DNA from: Rhipidocladum racemiflorum
Taxonomy: Eukaryota; Streptophyta; Magnoliopsida; Poales; Poaceae
Assembly: GCA_036346355.1 (NCBI GenBank)
Contig: CM070588.1
Coordinates: 19,453,914-19,517,913, forward strand
DNA length: 64,000 nucleotides
Reading direction: 5' to 3'
The notes beneath the pieces were generated by a model that was not told the origin of the DNA, ran no database searches, and saw only the letters and a program-made list of their open reading frames with translations. The stretch's first letter is position 1, and the number at the start of each line of letters is the position of its first letter. Both the position numbers and the translations under genes were made by a program. Positions 11,721 to 24,143 of this stretch are shown here, piece after piece.

Positions 11721-14700
11721 GTGGGAGACGGTGCCTACTCCACCTACTCCAACGGCGTCTTCCAGAGGGTCGGTGCATATGCTGGAGGCCACTTCTCCCC
11801 CGCAGCCCTCTGTTTGGGCGCCACCTGCAGTATACTGGTGCCCACAGCCGTTGGCTCCTCCTCAGTTACCGCCACTGCCCCCAGCTTTGTTGGGGCATCA
11901 GCCGCGTATCGGGGCTCCTGCTGCTCTGGCGCCACCAGGAGTGTACGCTTTGCCGACCGCCGAGTCAGCTGGGCATCCAGAGGTGGTTTTAGGTACTTTG
12001 CTTGTGGATTCAGTTGATGCTTTTGTTCTGTTTGATTCCGGAGCATCCTATTCTTTTGTGTCGTCTGAGTTTGCTAGTAGAGCCAAGTTGGGAGTTCAGC
12101 GGATCTCTGAGTCTGTGATAGTCAGTTCGCCGGAGGGTATGATTGCTAGTTCTTTGGTTTGCCCAGGTTGCACTATTGCCATTGATGATGAGGTTTTCTT
12201 TGCCAGTCTTATGGTGATTCAGTTGGCTCCTATTGATGTCATTTTGGCTATGGACTGGTTGCATCAGTACCGTGCCAAGATCTGTTGCTTATGGAAGACA
12301 GTTACCTTGCAGGCCCTGTTAGGGGTGGAGTTGACTTTTCAGGGTGGTATACCCTCCAGTTCCATCTTTGCTTTGGCTAGTCTGTTTTTCGGGCGCCGTT
12401 TGCGTCAGTTGGGTGTTCTCATGGCTATTTCAGAAAAGCCATCTTCTTCAGTAGCAATTCAGGAGATTCCTGTGGTGAAGGAATTTGTTGATGTGTTCCC
12501 TGATGAGTTGCCTAGTTTGCCTCCAGTGAGGAGTGTGGAGTTTCGAATTGATCTTGTTCGTGGCACTCAATGTATTTCTATTTCTCCATGCCGTTTGGCT
12601 CGTCCTTTTCAAGACGAGTTGAAAAAGCAATTGGAGGATCTATTGGCCAAGGGTTTTATTCGGCATAGTGTGTTGCCCTGGGGAGCACCCATCCTTTTTG
12701 TTTTGCAGAAGGATGGTAGTTGGCGCATGTGCATTGACTATCGTGCTCTCAATCAAGTAATGATCAAGAACAAGTATCCATTGCCCCGCATTGAGGATCT
12801 GTTTGACCAACTGAAGGGAGCAAAGGTGTTCTTCAAGATTAATATTCAGTCTGGTTACAATCAGATTCATGTGAGGGAACAGGACATTGAGAAGATTGCT
12901 TTCTCCACTAGGTATGGGCACTATGAATTTAAAGTTATGCCTTTTTGACTAACTAATGCTCCTGCTGTCTTTATGGAGGCGATGAACAGTATGCTACACA
13001 AGTATCTTGATGAGTTTGTGGTAGTGTTCATCGATGACATTCTAGTTTACTCTAAATCAGAAGAAGAACATGAGCAGCATTTGAGGCTTGTGCTGGGTAC
13101 ATTGAGGGAGAACCAGTGCTATGCTAAGTAAAAGAAGTGCGAGTTCTGGATTTTAGAAGTGGGTTTTCTTGGCCACATCATCAATCTAGAGGGCATATCT
13201 GTAGATCCTAGCAAAGTCTCGGTAGTTTTCGATTGGAAGAGACCTTCCAATGTTAAAGAGGTGCGTAGTTTCCTTGGGTTGACTGGGTATTAATGGCGTT
13301 TTGTGCTGGACTTCTCCATTATTGCTTAGCAGCTTTTGCAGTTGACCCAGAAGGGAGTGAGTTTTCAGTGGACCGCAGAGTGTGAGCACAGTTTCTGCAC
13401 TTTGAAGGAAAAGTTAGTGACTGCCCCTGTTCTTACCCTTCCCGAGCCTGGGAGGCATTTCACTATCTATTATGATGTTTCGTGTTTGGGACTTGGTTGT
13501 GTGCTTATGCAAGATGGCAAGGTGATTGCTTACGCTTCGAGGCAATTGAAAAAGCATGAGTAGAACTATCCCACTCATGATCTTGAGCTAGCCGTTGTGC
13601 TGTTTGCATTGAAAATTTGGAGGCATTACTTGTATGGTGAGTCCTGTGATATCTTAACTGATCACAAGAGCCTCAAGTACATCTTTACCCAGAAAGATTT
13701 AAATTTGAGGCGGCGGAGGTGGTTAGAGTTGATAAAGGATTATGACCTCACAATCCAGTAGCATCCGGGCAAGACAAATGTGGTGGCTGACGCTCTCAGT
13801 CGCAAGACAATGCCCCCTGTCATTGATTGTCTTGTTGCTGATTTTGAGCGATCGGGAGTATCTTACTGTTTTGCGGGGACTGTGCAAGCAGAAATGCAAT
13901 TGATTCTTGAGTCAGCGATCCCCAAGTGTGTGTGGGAAGCACAACAGCATGATCGATTGCTCCAGCAGGTGAGGAAACGCCTTGAGGATGGTAAGACTAG
14001 AGACTTTTCCATTGATGATGTGGGAGCTCTAAGGTTTCAGGGTCGCATGTGCGTACCTCATAAATCCCAAGTCAAAGATGATATCCTGAAAGAGGCTCAT
14101 CGCACCCCGTACACGGTCCATCCTAGGGAGACCAAGATGTACAGGGATTTGAAAAAGAACTTCTGGTGGAAAAGAATGAGAGTTGACATTGCCAAGTATG
14201 TGGCATCTTGTGGGGTTTGTCAGAAGATTAAGGCTAAACACAAGCGCCCCGCTGGTCTGTTACAGCCATTGGAGATTCCTGTGTGGCCTTGGGATGACAT
14301 TTCTATGGACTTTGTGGTTGGCCTACCTCATACTCCACGAGGGAAGGATGCTGTTTGGGATGTGGTGGACCGTCTTAGCAAGTCCGCACACTTCATTCCT
14401 ATCCGCACTACCAATTCAGCAAGCGAGTTGGCTCCTAGCTATGTGCGGGAAATTGTGAGACTGCATGGTGTACCCATGACGATTATCTCAGATCGGGATG
14501 CAAAATTTGTCTCAAAATTCTGGGAGAGTTTACAGAGTGCTTTGGGCACACAGCTTCGCCTTAGCACCGCTTTTCACCCTTAGATTGACGGGCAATCTGA
14601 GGGTACCATTCAGACCTTGGAGGATATGCATAGGGCTTGTGTGATGGAAAGGTAGCTGGGAAGATCACTTGCCACTGGTAGAGTTTGCTTACAATAACAT

Positions 14701-15190
14701 CTATCATTCCAGCATCCGGGCTGCCCCTTATGAAGTGCTCTATGGCCAGAAGTGCAGATCGCCACTTTGTTGGGATGCAGTGGGAGAGATAGCTGTCCGT
14801 GGATCGGATTGGGTTCAGCAGACTGTTGATCGCGTGGCAGAGGTGCGACAGAACCTTCTCGCAGCGCAGAGTAGACAGAAGAGCTATGCTGACATGAGAA
14901 GGCGAGATCTAGAGTTTGTAGTGGGCGATATTGTACTCTTGCGAGTATCTCCCACCAAGGGTGTGGTTCGTTTTGGTACCAAAGGGAAGCTTAGCCCGAG
15001 GTATGTTGGACCGTTCCCGATTATAGCTCGAGTTGGTAAGTTAGCTTATCGCTTGGAGCTACCGGAGTCGATTCAAGGGGTCCACAATGTGTTCCATGTT
15101 TCGATGCTGAGAAAGTACCTGCATGACCCGGAGTTGGTGGTTCCTTTAGAGCTTTTGGTGCTTGATCAGAACCTCACCTTCGATGAGAAT
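11721..15190 (+). pseudogene. pol: pol of element E (protease, RT, RNase H, integrase)
   Basis: The protease active site DSGAS lies at 12031-12057. RT spans about 12480-13250, with the catalytic box read as FIDD at 13027-13038. RNase H (about 13340-13750) keeps the THDLELA and TDHKSLKY blocks. Integrase has an H/C zinc region near 14095-14225, then MDF (about 14307), SDRD (about 14490) and a GQSE glutamate (about 14595). Inactivating changes include stops at 12946, near 13129, 13291, 13327, 13561, 13759 and 14581, and a frameshift near 14655. The C-terminal part keeps the GKLSPRYVGPF block. The end is lost at the junction with D, so presence of a chromodomain cannot be judged. Confidence 0.85.
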
Positions 15191-18100
15191 GTAGCGAGGT
15201 GCCAACTTTCACTTGATTCCGGAACAACGGGTGTCCCGGAGAGGAGACACCTTCAGGTAGACATACTCACCAACGTCGAAGGAGAGGGCTCTCCTACGGC
15301 GGCCAGCATAGCTCTTCTGTCGTGATTGTGCTACCCTTAAATTCTCTTGAATGGTCTTCACCTTTTCGTGTGCTGTCTTGACCACATCCGGTCCAAAGAA
15401 GGGACGTTCTCCACTCTCGGACCAGTTCAGGGGTGTCTGACAGCTAGGACCATAGAGTGCTTCGAAAGGAGACATTTTGATACTGGTCTAGTAGCTGTTG
15501 TTGTAAGCAAACTTAGCATAAGGAAGGCACTCGTCCCATTTCTTCCCATAAGACAGAACACAAGCCCTCAACATGTCCTCAAGGATCTGATTGACCCTCT
15601 CGGTTTGGCCTTTAGTTTGCGGATGATACGCTGAGCTGTGGAGTAGCTTGGTGCCCAATGCCGCATGCAAACTTCTCCAAAATTGGGAGACAAACTGAGA
15701 GCCCCGATCTGAAACTATTCGCTTCGGCACTCCATGAAGGCACACAATCCAGGATATGTACAGCTCCGCATATTTAATGGCTCAGTAGGTGGTGCGAACA
15801 GCTAGGAAATGAGCGGACTTCGTCAACCGGTCGACTATAACACAGATCGAGTAATGACCCGAAGAAGTCCTTGGCAAGCGGTGATGAAATCCATACCAAT
15901 ATCTTCCCACTTCCAGCTGGGAATGGGCAGCGGCTGAAGAGTACCGGCTGGCTTAAGATGTTCTGCCTTCACCCTTTTGCAGACATCGCATTCGGCCACA
16001 TAGCGAGCAATCTCATGCCTCATGCGAGTCCACCAAAACCGTAGCTTCAGGTCTTGGTACATTTTGTTGCTACCCGGGTGAATCGTGAGCACGGAGTTGT
16101 GGGCCTCATCAAGAACCCTTCTTCGCAATTCCTGGTTCTCGGGGATGACCAAACTCTCACCGAACCATAAAGTTCCACGGTCATCAAGGTGGAAGTCAAT
16201 GGCTTGGCCGAAATTCAGTTCGCTGCAAATCCGGGCAACGTCATTGTCCCCCCTTTGAGCTTCCCTAATCTGGTCCAGCAGCGTGGAATTCAACTCCAGA
16301 TTAGCCATGAACCCTTCAACCATTTATAAGCCGAGTTTCTGAAATTCGGCACAGAGGGTGGTGCTCCGGGATTGAAGAGTGAGGCAATTGCATCGAGCCC
16401 TGCGACTCAACGCATAAGCCACCACATTAGCCTTTACCGGGTGGTAATGGACTTCCAAATTGTATTCCTTGATCAACTCAAGCCACCTTCTTTGCCTCAT
16501 GTTCAAATCTGCCTGAGTTAAGATGTACTTGAGACTTTTGTGATTAGTATAGATGTTGCACTTGTTCCCAGGAGATAGTGGCGCCAAATTTTTAAGGCAT
16601 GGACCACTGCAGCAAGCTCCAAGTCATGAGTTGGGTACTGCTCTTCATGATACTTCAACTGCCGAGATGTATAGGCAACAACCCGGCTTTCTTGCATAAG
16701 CACGCAGCCAAGGCTGATACCTAATGAATCGCAATAAATATCAAACGGCTTGTGGATATCCGGTTGTGTAAGGACAGGAGTTGTAGTCAGGCGCTGTTTC
16801 GAAGTCTGAAATGCTTGCTCACAGTCCACTGACCATTTGAACTCAGCACCCTTTTTTAGCAGCTTCGTCATGGGCTTAGCAATCTTCGAGAAGTCTTGAA
16901 TGAATCAGCGGTAATAACCCGCAAGCCCAAGAAACTGCGGACCTTCGTAACTGTCTTGGGTTGCTCCCACTTGAGGACATCCTGTACTTTACTGGGGTCG
17001 ACAGCAACACCTTGCTTAGAGAGGACATGTCCCAAGAAGGATACCTCTTTCAGCCAAAATTCGCACTTGTTGAACTTGGAATAAAGGCGATGTTCCCGGA
17101 GTCGCACGAGAACTACACGAATATGCCTTGCATGCTCTTCTTCATTGGCTGAATAGACGAGAATGTCATCAATGAAAATGACCAAAAAGGAATTGAGCTC
17201 CTCCATGAAGATGGAGTTCATGAGGTACATGAAGTACGCCGGTGCATTCGTCAGACCAAACGACATGACGGTGTACTCATACAGGCCATATCGGGTAGAG
17301 AAGGCTGTCTTTGGAACATCCTCGGCCCGAATCTTTATCTGATGGTACCCGAGCCTCAAGTCAATCTTTGAGAATACCCGTGCACCAGCAAGCTGATCGA
17401 ACAGGATATCGATCCGAGGCAGAGGGTACTTGTTCTTGACAGTGACTGCATTCAGCGGTCGATAATCCACACATAGGCGAAGAGAACCATCCTTCTTGGT
17501 CACGAAGAGAGCCGAGCAACCCCAAGGTGAGGAGCTCGGGCGAATGAACCCCTTGTCCATCAGTTCCTTCAGCTGAGTCTTCAGTTCGGCCAATTCATTG
17601 GGTGTCATTCTATATGGCCGCTTGGAAACTGGGGCAATCCCGGGTTGAAGCTCCACTACGAATTCAATATCCCGATAGGGCAGCATCCCTGGCAGTTCTG
17701 TTGGGAACACATCCGGTACTCCGAAACCACGAGAATGGATTCTAATTCCTCAACTTCATTGCCATTCAAGGAGTAAAGAGTGGTCTGGCCATCATCCAGG
17801 AGTAGAGTGAGCAAGTCGCCCTTCAGTCCCTTGAGCGAGATGGAGTGATGAGAGCAATCGAGGATAGCCTACTGCCGTGTGAGCTAGTTCATGCCAAAGA
17901 TAACATCTATTCCATGAAGATCGAGGAGCAGCAGGTTGACAAGGAAAGGAACCCCTTGGATTTGCATAGGGGCCTTGTGGACCACTTGATTTGCAACAAT
18001 CTTAGAAGCCGGTGCTTCAATTAGGAACGAGGTATGGCCACAACTCACTTTCATCTGATGTTGCATGATAAAATCTTTGCTACCGAAGGAATTGGAAGCC

Positions 18101-18239
18101 CCCGAGTCAAATAATACCCTAGCAGCATGCCCCTCAATGCATAACGTATCCGTCAGCACAGTGGCGCCCTCAGGAATCGCCTCAGCATCCACATAGTTGA
18201 CACGGCCACAGGTAGGTGCAGGAAGTGGAGGTGGTGCAG
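15191..18239 (-). pseudogene. pol: pol of element D (3'-truncated)
   Basis: Read on the minus strand, protease has a DSGAS site near 18096-18113. RT lies at about 17710-16868 with FIDD at 17165-17176. RNase H covers about 16871-16324 (THDLELA, LALSRR-like end) and integrase 16323 to 15191. Breaks include a Trp-to-stop change at 17884, a frameshift near 17715, one near 15850 just after the first catalytic Asp, and a Gly-to-stop change near 15206. The last readable residues are in the GKLAPRY block, after which the sequence joins element E. The pol sequence differs clearly from E, so this is a different family. Confidence 0.8.
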
Positions 18240-19258
18240 TCACGCCTTGAGGTCTTGGGGTGTTGGAATTGTTGCCCCTCCTTGGGAAGGGACAGTCGCG
18301 GATGAAGTGTCCGGCACGCCCACAGTTGTAGCATGGACCCGGTCCAGAGTTCGTCACCACACACACTCTGGGCTGCGGCTGTGGAGGTCGAGGAGCAGCG
18401 ACAGGAGGCCTGGCCATCCCAGCTGGTAGGGGAGGCGCATGGACAGGGGCCCTCGGTGGTGGAAAAGTAATCCGTGCCCGCTGTGAACTACCACCCGCCG
18501 AGAACTGTGTTGTCCTGTTTCGCTTCTTCTCATCTTGTGCTCCACGGTGATCGCCGACTCATCAAGGTATTGAAGTCGGGGAAATCACACATTGAGAGCT
18601 TATCTTGCATCTTTGCTGTTAGTCCGTTCATGAAGTGATCTTGCTTCTTCTGATCGGGGTCGACTTCCTCCGGCGCATATTGAGCCAAGTAGTTGAACTC
18701 CCGTGAATAATCCATCACGGACTTGCTCAACTGCTTGAGGGCAAGAAACTGTTGTTTCTTGATATCCATGAGTCCTTTCGGGATGTGGTACGCCCGAAAA
18801 GCCTCACAGAACTCCGCCCACGTCACCTGGTGACCGGCTGACTGCATGACCACGAAGTTGGCCCACCACGCTCCAGTAGGACCATGAAGCTGCTGCGCTG
18901 CGAAGGGAGTCTTCTGTAGGTCCTCGCAGTGGATAAGAGCAAACTTTTGCTCTATCGTGCGCAGCCAATCATCAGCCTCCAATAGATCACTGGCCTGATA
19001 GAAGGTCGGCGGCTGGGTGTGCAAGAAATCCAAGTAGCCATTCGGTCGGCATCGCCCTTCACCGCGGCCACCGGGAGCGGCTTGATTCTGGACCAACATC
19101 TCCAAGATCCTGTTGGTAGTCTGCTGGTTCTGCTCTGATCGCAGCAACACATCCAACAGGTTGGGAGGAGGAGGCGGATCACTACCACTAGGCTGCGATC
19201 GTCCAGCGCCATCATCACCACCCAAGCCACCACGGATCCTCATTCTGTCGTCAATCAA
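18240..19258 (-). pseudogene. gag: gag of element D (frameshifted)
   Basis: The minus-strand frame from 19258 starts with a glycine- and proline-rich segment, then a gag domain with ADDWLRTIEQKF, GAWWANF and FRAYHIPKGLMD blocks. This resembles Del/Tekay gag. A frameshift near 18545 leads to the frame carrying a CCHC knuckle (CYNCGRAGHFIRDC) at 18333-18292. ATGs at 19258 and 19243 are both possible. Only about 200 bases lie between gag and the candidate LTR edge, shorter than in E. Confidence 0.8.
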
Positions 19259-19279
19259 AGTCAGACAACAAGAGTCAGA

Positions 19280-19314
19280 CCCCCACAGAAGGGATAAGTC
19301 TTAAACTGTGGGGG
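19280..19314. other. Perfect 9-bp hairpin upstream of D gag
   Basis: CCCCCACAG (19280-19288) pairs with CTGTGGGGG (19306-19314) across a 17-base loop. It sits in the untranslated leader about 20 bases before the gag ATG, on the transcript strand. A role in packaging or translation control is speculation. Confidence 0.5.
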
Positions 19315-19453
19315 ATCCGGTCTTTGTAACAGAGATTCGGGTACTCACTGTTGCGTCGGACTGGAATTAACGCAACCCGTTAGTAAACCGAACCCCAATT
19401 ACAAACCGTACCCAGATTGAGGCCAATCAATCGGCACGACACACTCGGCACGT

Positions 19454-19466
19454 GGTCATATGCCAA
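19454..19466 (-). other. Candidate degenerate primer-binding site of D
   Basis: The minus strand reads TTGGCATATGACC, a weak match to the initiator-Met site TTGGTATCAGAGCC. Just beyond it the putative LTR edge ends in ATCA. No better primer site is visible between the gag ATG and the LTR. Confidence 0.2.
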
Positions 19467-19863
19467 ATGATTGATTCCAACCCGAGCTTCCCCGAGATAT
19501 GTGCCTAGTGCTAGTTCCCTGGATCAGTAGCCTAGCACCCACATATTTCCACAATAAGTTGCATCAAAACACTTACTTTAACAAAATGGTTACAGTAGTA
19601 CAGGTTTGATTACATCGAGATAGTAATACAAGAAAGAAATTCTGCCAAATGGCTACAAGAGCTAAAGAGAGACTTAGATTACAGCAACAGCAGCGGAGTG
19701 CCTTCCCAAACCCAAAGGCAGTAGCTGAGTTGCGATCGAGAGAAAACCTAATCTACAGCTGCAAAACCCGACGATCTCTGAATCGAAGCGATCCTCGCCT
19801 AGCTCGCCTTCTTCTCACTTGACTCTGTCTTCTGAGCTTGGTAATCAGTTTTAAAGCAAACGG

Positions 19864-19882
19864 TGAGTACACGTATGTACTC
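19864..19882. other. Short LTR inverted repeat, D version
   Basis: TGAGTACACGTATGTACTC keeps GAGTAC/GTACTC arms around a 7-base centre. It lies at the position in this LTR equivalent to the copies in A and G. Confidence 0.45.
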
Positions 19883-20652
19883 GCAAGATTTTAGTGTTTG
19901 CAATTATAATAAGTATGCAGGTTAATCAATAAAAAAAGCTGCTAATCCAGTTCAGAGTTGCATAAAGCTAAATTTATTTGCAATAGAATAATAGATTTCA
20001 GAAGATGCTCAATTTACAAAAGCAATTGATAAAGAATGTAATTCAATACATAATTGTATATTTCATTCAGCATCCACATCCAAATTCCTCCAATTTATCC
20101 AACACCACCATCACATGGCATCAAGAATCACCACCAGCACAAAATTGAACATCCAACATACCATCATATGGCATCAAGAATCACCACCAGCACCATTGAA
20201 TTACCAATCCAATCAGTCTCTGAGTCCAACGACTCAACATTTTGCATGTTACAACCCAACATTTAAAAGATTTACCGGTTCCAAAATATTTTCCAAAACA
20301 AAACCAAAAATACTATACTTGACAATAATTATCCAAGCTGCTCATGACCGTGAGCACGGCTAATCGATTAGATTTATTCTCTGCAGAGATTGTACACTTT
20401 ACCCACATGACACACTCTAGCAATCATGTCAACCATGCCATGCGATACGAAACGCACCCGTTTTGCTAGACTGTGACGGAACTGTTCCACTTGCGAGCTT
20501 CTAGTCTTGCGTCAGCCCCGGTGAAGTGCACCCCTTGCTATGGCGGGTGATCAGCCCCACACACAAAAACAAATACAACTTTCGCTATGGTTTACGATTA
20601 CCGTCCATCGCCTCACAACCCATAGCAAGGCCTTCACCGTTGTAACGGTACC

Positions 20653-20657
20653 GTATT
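20653..20657. repeat. Target-site duplication GTATT, left copy
   Basis: GTATT directly precedes the solo LTR edge TGTAACACCCC and is repeated at 22982-22986. Confidence 0.85.
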
Positions 20658-21119
20658 TGTAACACCCCGGCATTTAATATGCCCGAATGCTACCAAACAT
20701 AAGCTAAACAACATCTAAATACCACATTTAATCATAAATTCCAGCAAAGGTACATATGCTAAAAACCGATATCTCGGCAGCATCTCCTTTGCTTTTCCAT
20801 GAGTTAACACAATAACACAATCATGGCAAGATATAACATGGCACACGACATCTATAACATCAACATAAATGGACATAACATCAAATTACGCCAAAAAATA
20901 CTACGCTCAACTACTTCATAAACTATAACGAAGCAAATAAGGAATCACTAGCATGCTAAATTAAACCATACATTAAGTTTAAGGCACAACTCTTAATATC
21001 ATGTCTCCAAGTGATTAATTATGGACTATGATGGTGGAGCTACGTGTAGAAGTGTAGCTAGACCCCTTTTTCCCGCATGCCGATCTCAAAGTACCTAAAA
21101 ACAACATAAAACACAAGCG

Positions 21120-21135
21120 TGAGTTCGAAAACTCA
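21120..21135. other. Short LTR inverted repeat, solo-LTR version
   Basis: TGAGTTCGAAAACTCA has TGAGTT/AACTCA arms. In the LTR's own orientation it is preceded by CTTGC and followed by CGCTTGTG, as in E. Confidence 0.45.
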
Positions 21136-21294
21136 GCAAGCATATTGTAATGGACAACAAGATCATTTACAAGACAATACTACCTTACATCACATATAAC
21201 ATCTCATACTTGAGCACATAACAACATCATCATCATTAAATATGTATTGCAATGCAATGCAATGCAATGTTATGCTCATATCTCCTTGGAAACT

Positions 21295-21405
21295 CATACC
21301 GGTATGGTTGAGCACACACCCGTCGGTGTGCACCCTCTCCCCCCTTCCATCCCGAAGATGGAGGGTGCCTACTCCTCGCTTCCATTCACCACGTGAATGG
21401 AATCA
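21295..21405 (-). other. Hairpin-rich LTR module in the solo LTR
   Basis: This is the inverted counterpart of the modules in H and E. It has the 12-base perfect palindrome CATACCGGTATG at 21295-21306, then CACACCCGTCGGTGTGCAC and CCATCCCGAAGATGG-type arms. Confidence 0.5.
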
Positions 21406-22413
21406 TGATGTAGGTCTTACTCAATGGCGTTCCGGACTAGTCATAACTTTCTCACCGACCTTCCCCGGATTAGTTATGACTTTCTCACCGCCCTCGCCCC
21501 ATCTCATGTCATGCATGCAACTATGCCAATTATCATATCTCATTTGTACATAAACATATGGCATCTCATCATGACAAATATAGACACATGGCATCGAATC
21601 ATGATAAGTACAAACGCATATCATCATATCGTGATAATCATACTCAATATATAATTGGAAAACAGCAAGCATGGCAAATGATCATAGCAAGTATTCAATC
21701 TTTCATCCAATATCAACAAGCAACCTACAATCCGCTATACATTACAACACACTTGCCTCAACCGCGGGCGACGGATTTGTGGGACATAGAGGGCACTCCC
21801 GGTATCACACCACCTGCACATAGGCATCACACACTCACAATAATGCCAACAAAACAGTACACAAATCCCCATCTAACCCGACATTGCCCACTACTTGCAA
21901 ACCTAAAAACAGAGGTTCTGTCCCGGCGGGACAGCAGCCTTGCAAAAGCCATAACTTGAGTTCTGAGACTCCAAATCGATTAAACGAGTATACCGTCGTG
22001 AAGCTTAGGAAATTTCCCAACTTTTTCTAGTTATACGGAAAGACTAATTCGGAATCTAAAATTGTTTAATCTACAGATTACCACAATCTGTTCCAATCGC
22101 GTCACAGATTTTAACACGCTCGGTAAAGCAGCCATAACATCCAAACGGCTGGGCGGAATTTCAATTTCTCTATATGCACTGAAAGGTAATGAAATTATCT
22201 ACAACTTCCTAGAAGTCCGTACGGCCATATTCCAAATCTAAATTGGCGAAAACGCGAACCCTAGATCGACTGCTCAATCTGCCCGAAAACAGAAACGTGG
22301 TAACATCTAGATCTAACCCAAATTACTCAAATCCAGCGCCTCCAATTGATCAAAAAACTTGATAAACTCCCTAATAACAGTACCTAGCTCATCCCCCGAA
22401 AACTCCAATCGAT

Positions 22414-22448
22414 CTCCTCGCTCCTCGCTCCTCGCTCCTCGCTCCTCG
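22414..22448. repeat. Five perfect tandem copies of CTCCTCG
   Basis: Five head-to-tail copies of the 7-mer lie within the solo LTR, in its presumed leader region. Confidence 0.9.
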
Positions 22449-22981
22449 GATGGATCCATGAGGATGCAGGGGTGGGGAGGTCACCCTAGGGCAGCAAGGG
22501 GGGTGGAGGAGAGGTGGTGTGCAATGGGGAGCAATAGGGGCGCCATGGGGGCAAGAGATGGGGCGGCTAGGAGGTGGAGGGAGGAGGAAGGGTGGCGGCT
22601 AGGGTTAGGGGCGCATGGGGCAAGGGTGGACGCCCCAAGGGCTGGTGGGGAGCCCTTTTACCAGCCCCCACACCCAAACCTAGTCCGTTACGAAGACCTA
22701 CTCCATCCCACCAAAGCCCAAAATCCCCCGGGAAGGCCCAAAACCCCAGAAACGGCCCGGAAACGGCCCGGAAAAGCTATTAACCTCCATATCCTATAGT
22801 TTTAACCTTAATTCCACATCTCATAATGTTATTAACCTTATCATGCATGTTAAATAAGGTTACGACACTCCGTGGTGTCACAACACTTCAAAAGGCCCAA
22901 AAACGCGAGTAAACCTCTAGCCGTAAGATTTTCTTCTCTAATTTCACAATCTGTAATGTCACACCAAAACGTAGTGTCACA

Positions 22982-22986
22982 GTATT
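22982..22986. repeat. Target-site duplication GTATT, right copy
   Basis: This matches 20653-20657. The surrounding LTR resumes immediately after it. Confidence 0.85.
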
Positions 22987-23852
22987 GGGACGGTATACTC
23001 CAACACCTGTGTGAGGTGCGGGAGACCCTTAGACAGCACCAGCACGTCAGTGACTGTCCAACTACTTCGACCTACCACGGCGCAAGACCAGTCACTCACT
23101 CCTGTACTATGTTCAGGTCATCCCATACTAACACATGTGGTTGTACGATTTGACTCAGTTAACACCATCAAGTTCGGTCCTTAGGGTTGCACAGACGAGA
23201 CCTCCACCCGTCCGTCCGGCATAAAACCACCTTTCACCTTTTTCCTTTTCCTCTTTTTACCAACATAGCTTTTTCCACCAAAACCACCATTTCAAAATCC
23301 TAATTAAGTTTCCAAAAGAATTTGATTGACTGGGTCGACCGATCAACTATCAATTGCACTAACGCTGGGCTAAGCGTATGTAATTATTAGACATATAACC
23401 CAATTGACACTTAATACGGTGTCTACCATTATCCTAGGGATTTACAAGGATCACAATGTAACTGATAATCGAGAAAAACTATTCAATCCAGGTTTAACTA
23501 CCAATGCCCACAATTTATCATTTGTACAAATTCTTAAGCATGCATAACAGTTTTGGCATTTCAAATTAAATTTGTAAATATGGGATCAATATGGTCAAAG
23601 GAGGTGCTTTGCTGTTTGCTTTGTACTGATTACACTTCCAGGAAAGAGATCGAGAACCGCGTAGGCGCCCACCACCGCGTCAATGTCTACGCGAACGAGC
23701 GACAACAAAATGACAACAAAACGATCAAACTCAGAACAAACAGGGCGACCAAGAATCAATTAAGATAATTAAGAAGCAAAAAGAACAACTAAACCAATCA
23801 GAGAAACAACGGAGAAAAGGGGACTAAAAGAGACCTAAATCGGTCAATGAGT

Positions 23853-24143
23853 CCGGCAGTACCGGCGGTTTAACCCCGGTAGTGCCGCAACTTCCTGCAG
23901 CGACGCCACGGGGCCCGGTAGTGCCGGCGGCCGACGACCCAAAAGGGCGCTCTCTGGAAAAAAGGTACCGGCGATAAACACGCGGTAGTACCGGCTACCC
24001 GGCAGTACCGGCCAGGGAGGGCGGTAGTGCTGGATTCCCAGAGACCAAAGGACGAGCTCACTGGAAATTAGCTGCCGGCGTTGTGGTTACGATAGTGCCG
24101 CTCGGGCGGCAGTACCGGCCGCATAACGTCGGTAGTGCCGGCC
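23853..24143. repeat. Cluster of CGGTAGTGCCG / CGGCAGTACCG motifs
   Basis: About ten copies of a self-complementary 11-mer of consensus CGGYAGTRCCG occur at irregular spacing in 290 bases of the long LTR. Some run CGGTAGT on the plus strand and others CGGCAGT. Spacers do not align with each other, so this is not a simple tandem repeat. Confidence 0.7.

Larger units (their letters stand above)
8098..15190 (+). mobile_element. Element E: 3'-truncated Ty3/gypsy retrotransposon
   Basis: Structure is 5' LTR 8098-10215, initiator-Met type primer site, then gag, protease, RT, RNase H and integrase in one degenerate frame series. The order with integrase last identifies Ty3/gypsy. Gag and integrase look Del/Tekay-like. 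The end of pol, the purine tract and the 3' LTR are missing because at about 15190 the sequence switches to the minus-strand element D. The five bases before the LTR, GCATG, cannot be matched to a second copy for the same reason. Confidence 0.85.
20658..22981 (-). mobile_element. Solo LTR of an E-related family
   Basis: On the minus strand it starts TGTGACACTACG (22981) and ends GGGGTGTTACA (20658). Perfect 5-base duplications GTATT flank it and no internal sequence is present. It splits the surrounding LTR cleanly, since matching to the A LTR order resumes after it. A solo LTR arises when the two LTRs of an inserted element recombine and remove the interior. Frames inside it, such as 22359-22799, are GC-rich leader sequence, not genes. 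Confidence 0.85.

Noticed and set aside
22359..22799. 146-codon GC-rich frame
   Set aside because: It is inside the solo LTR, on the strand opposite to the element, and contains the CTCCTCG repeat.
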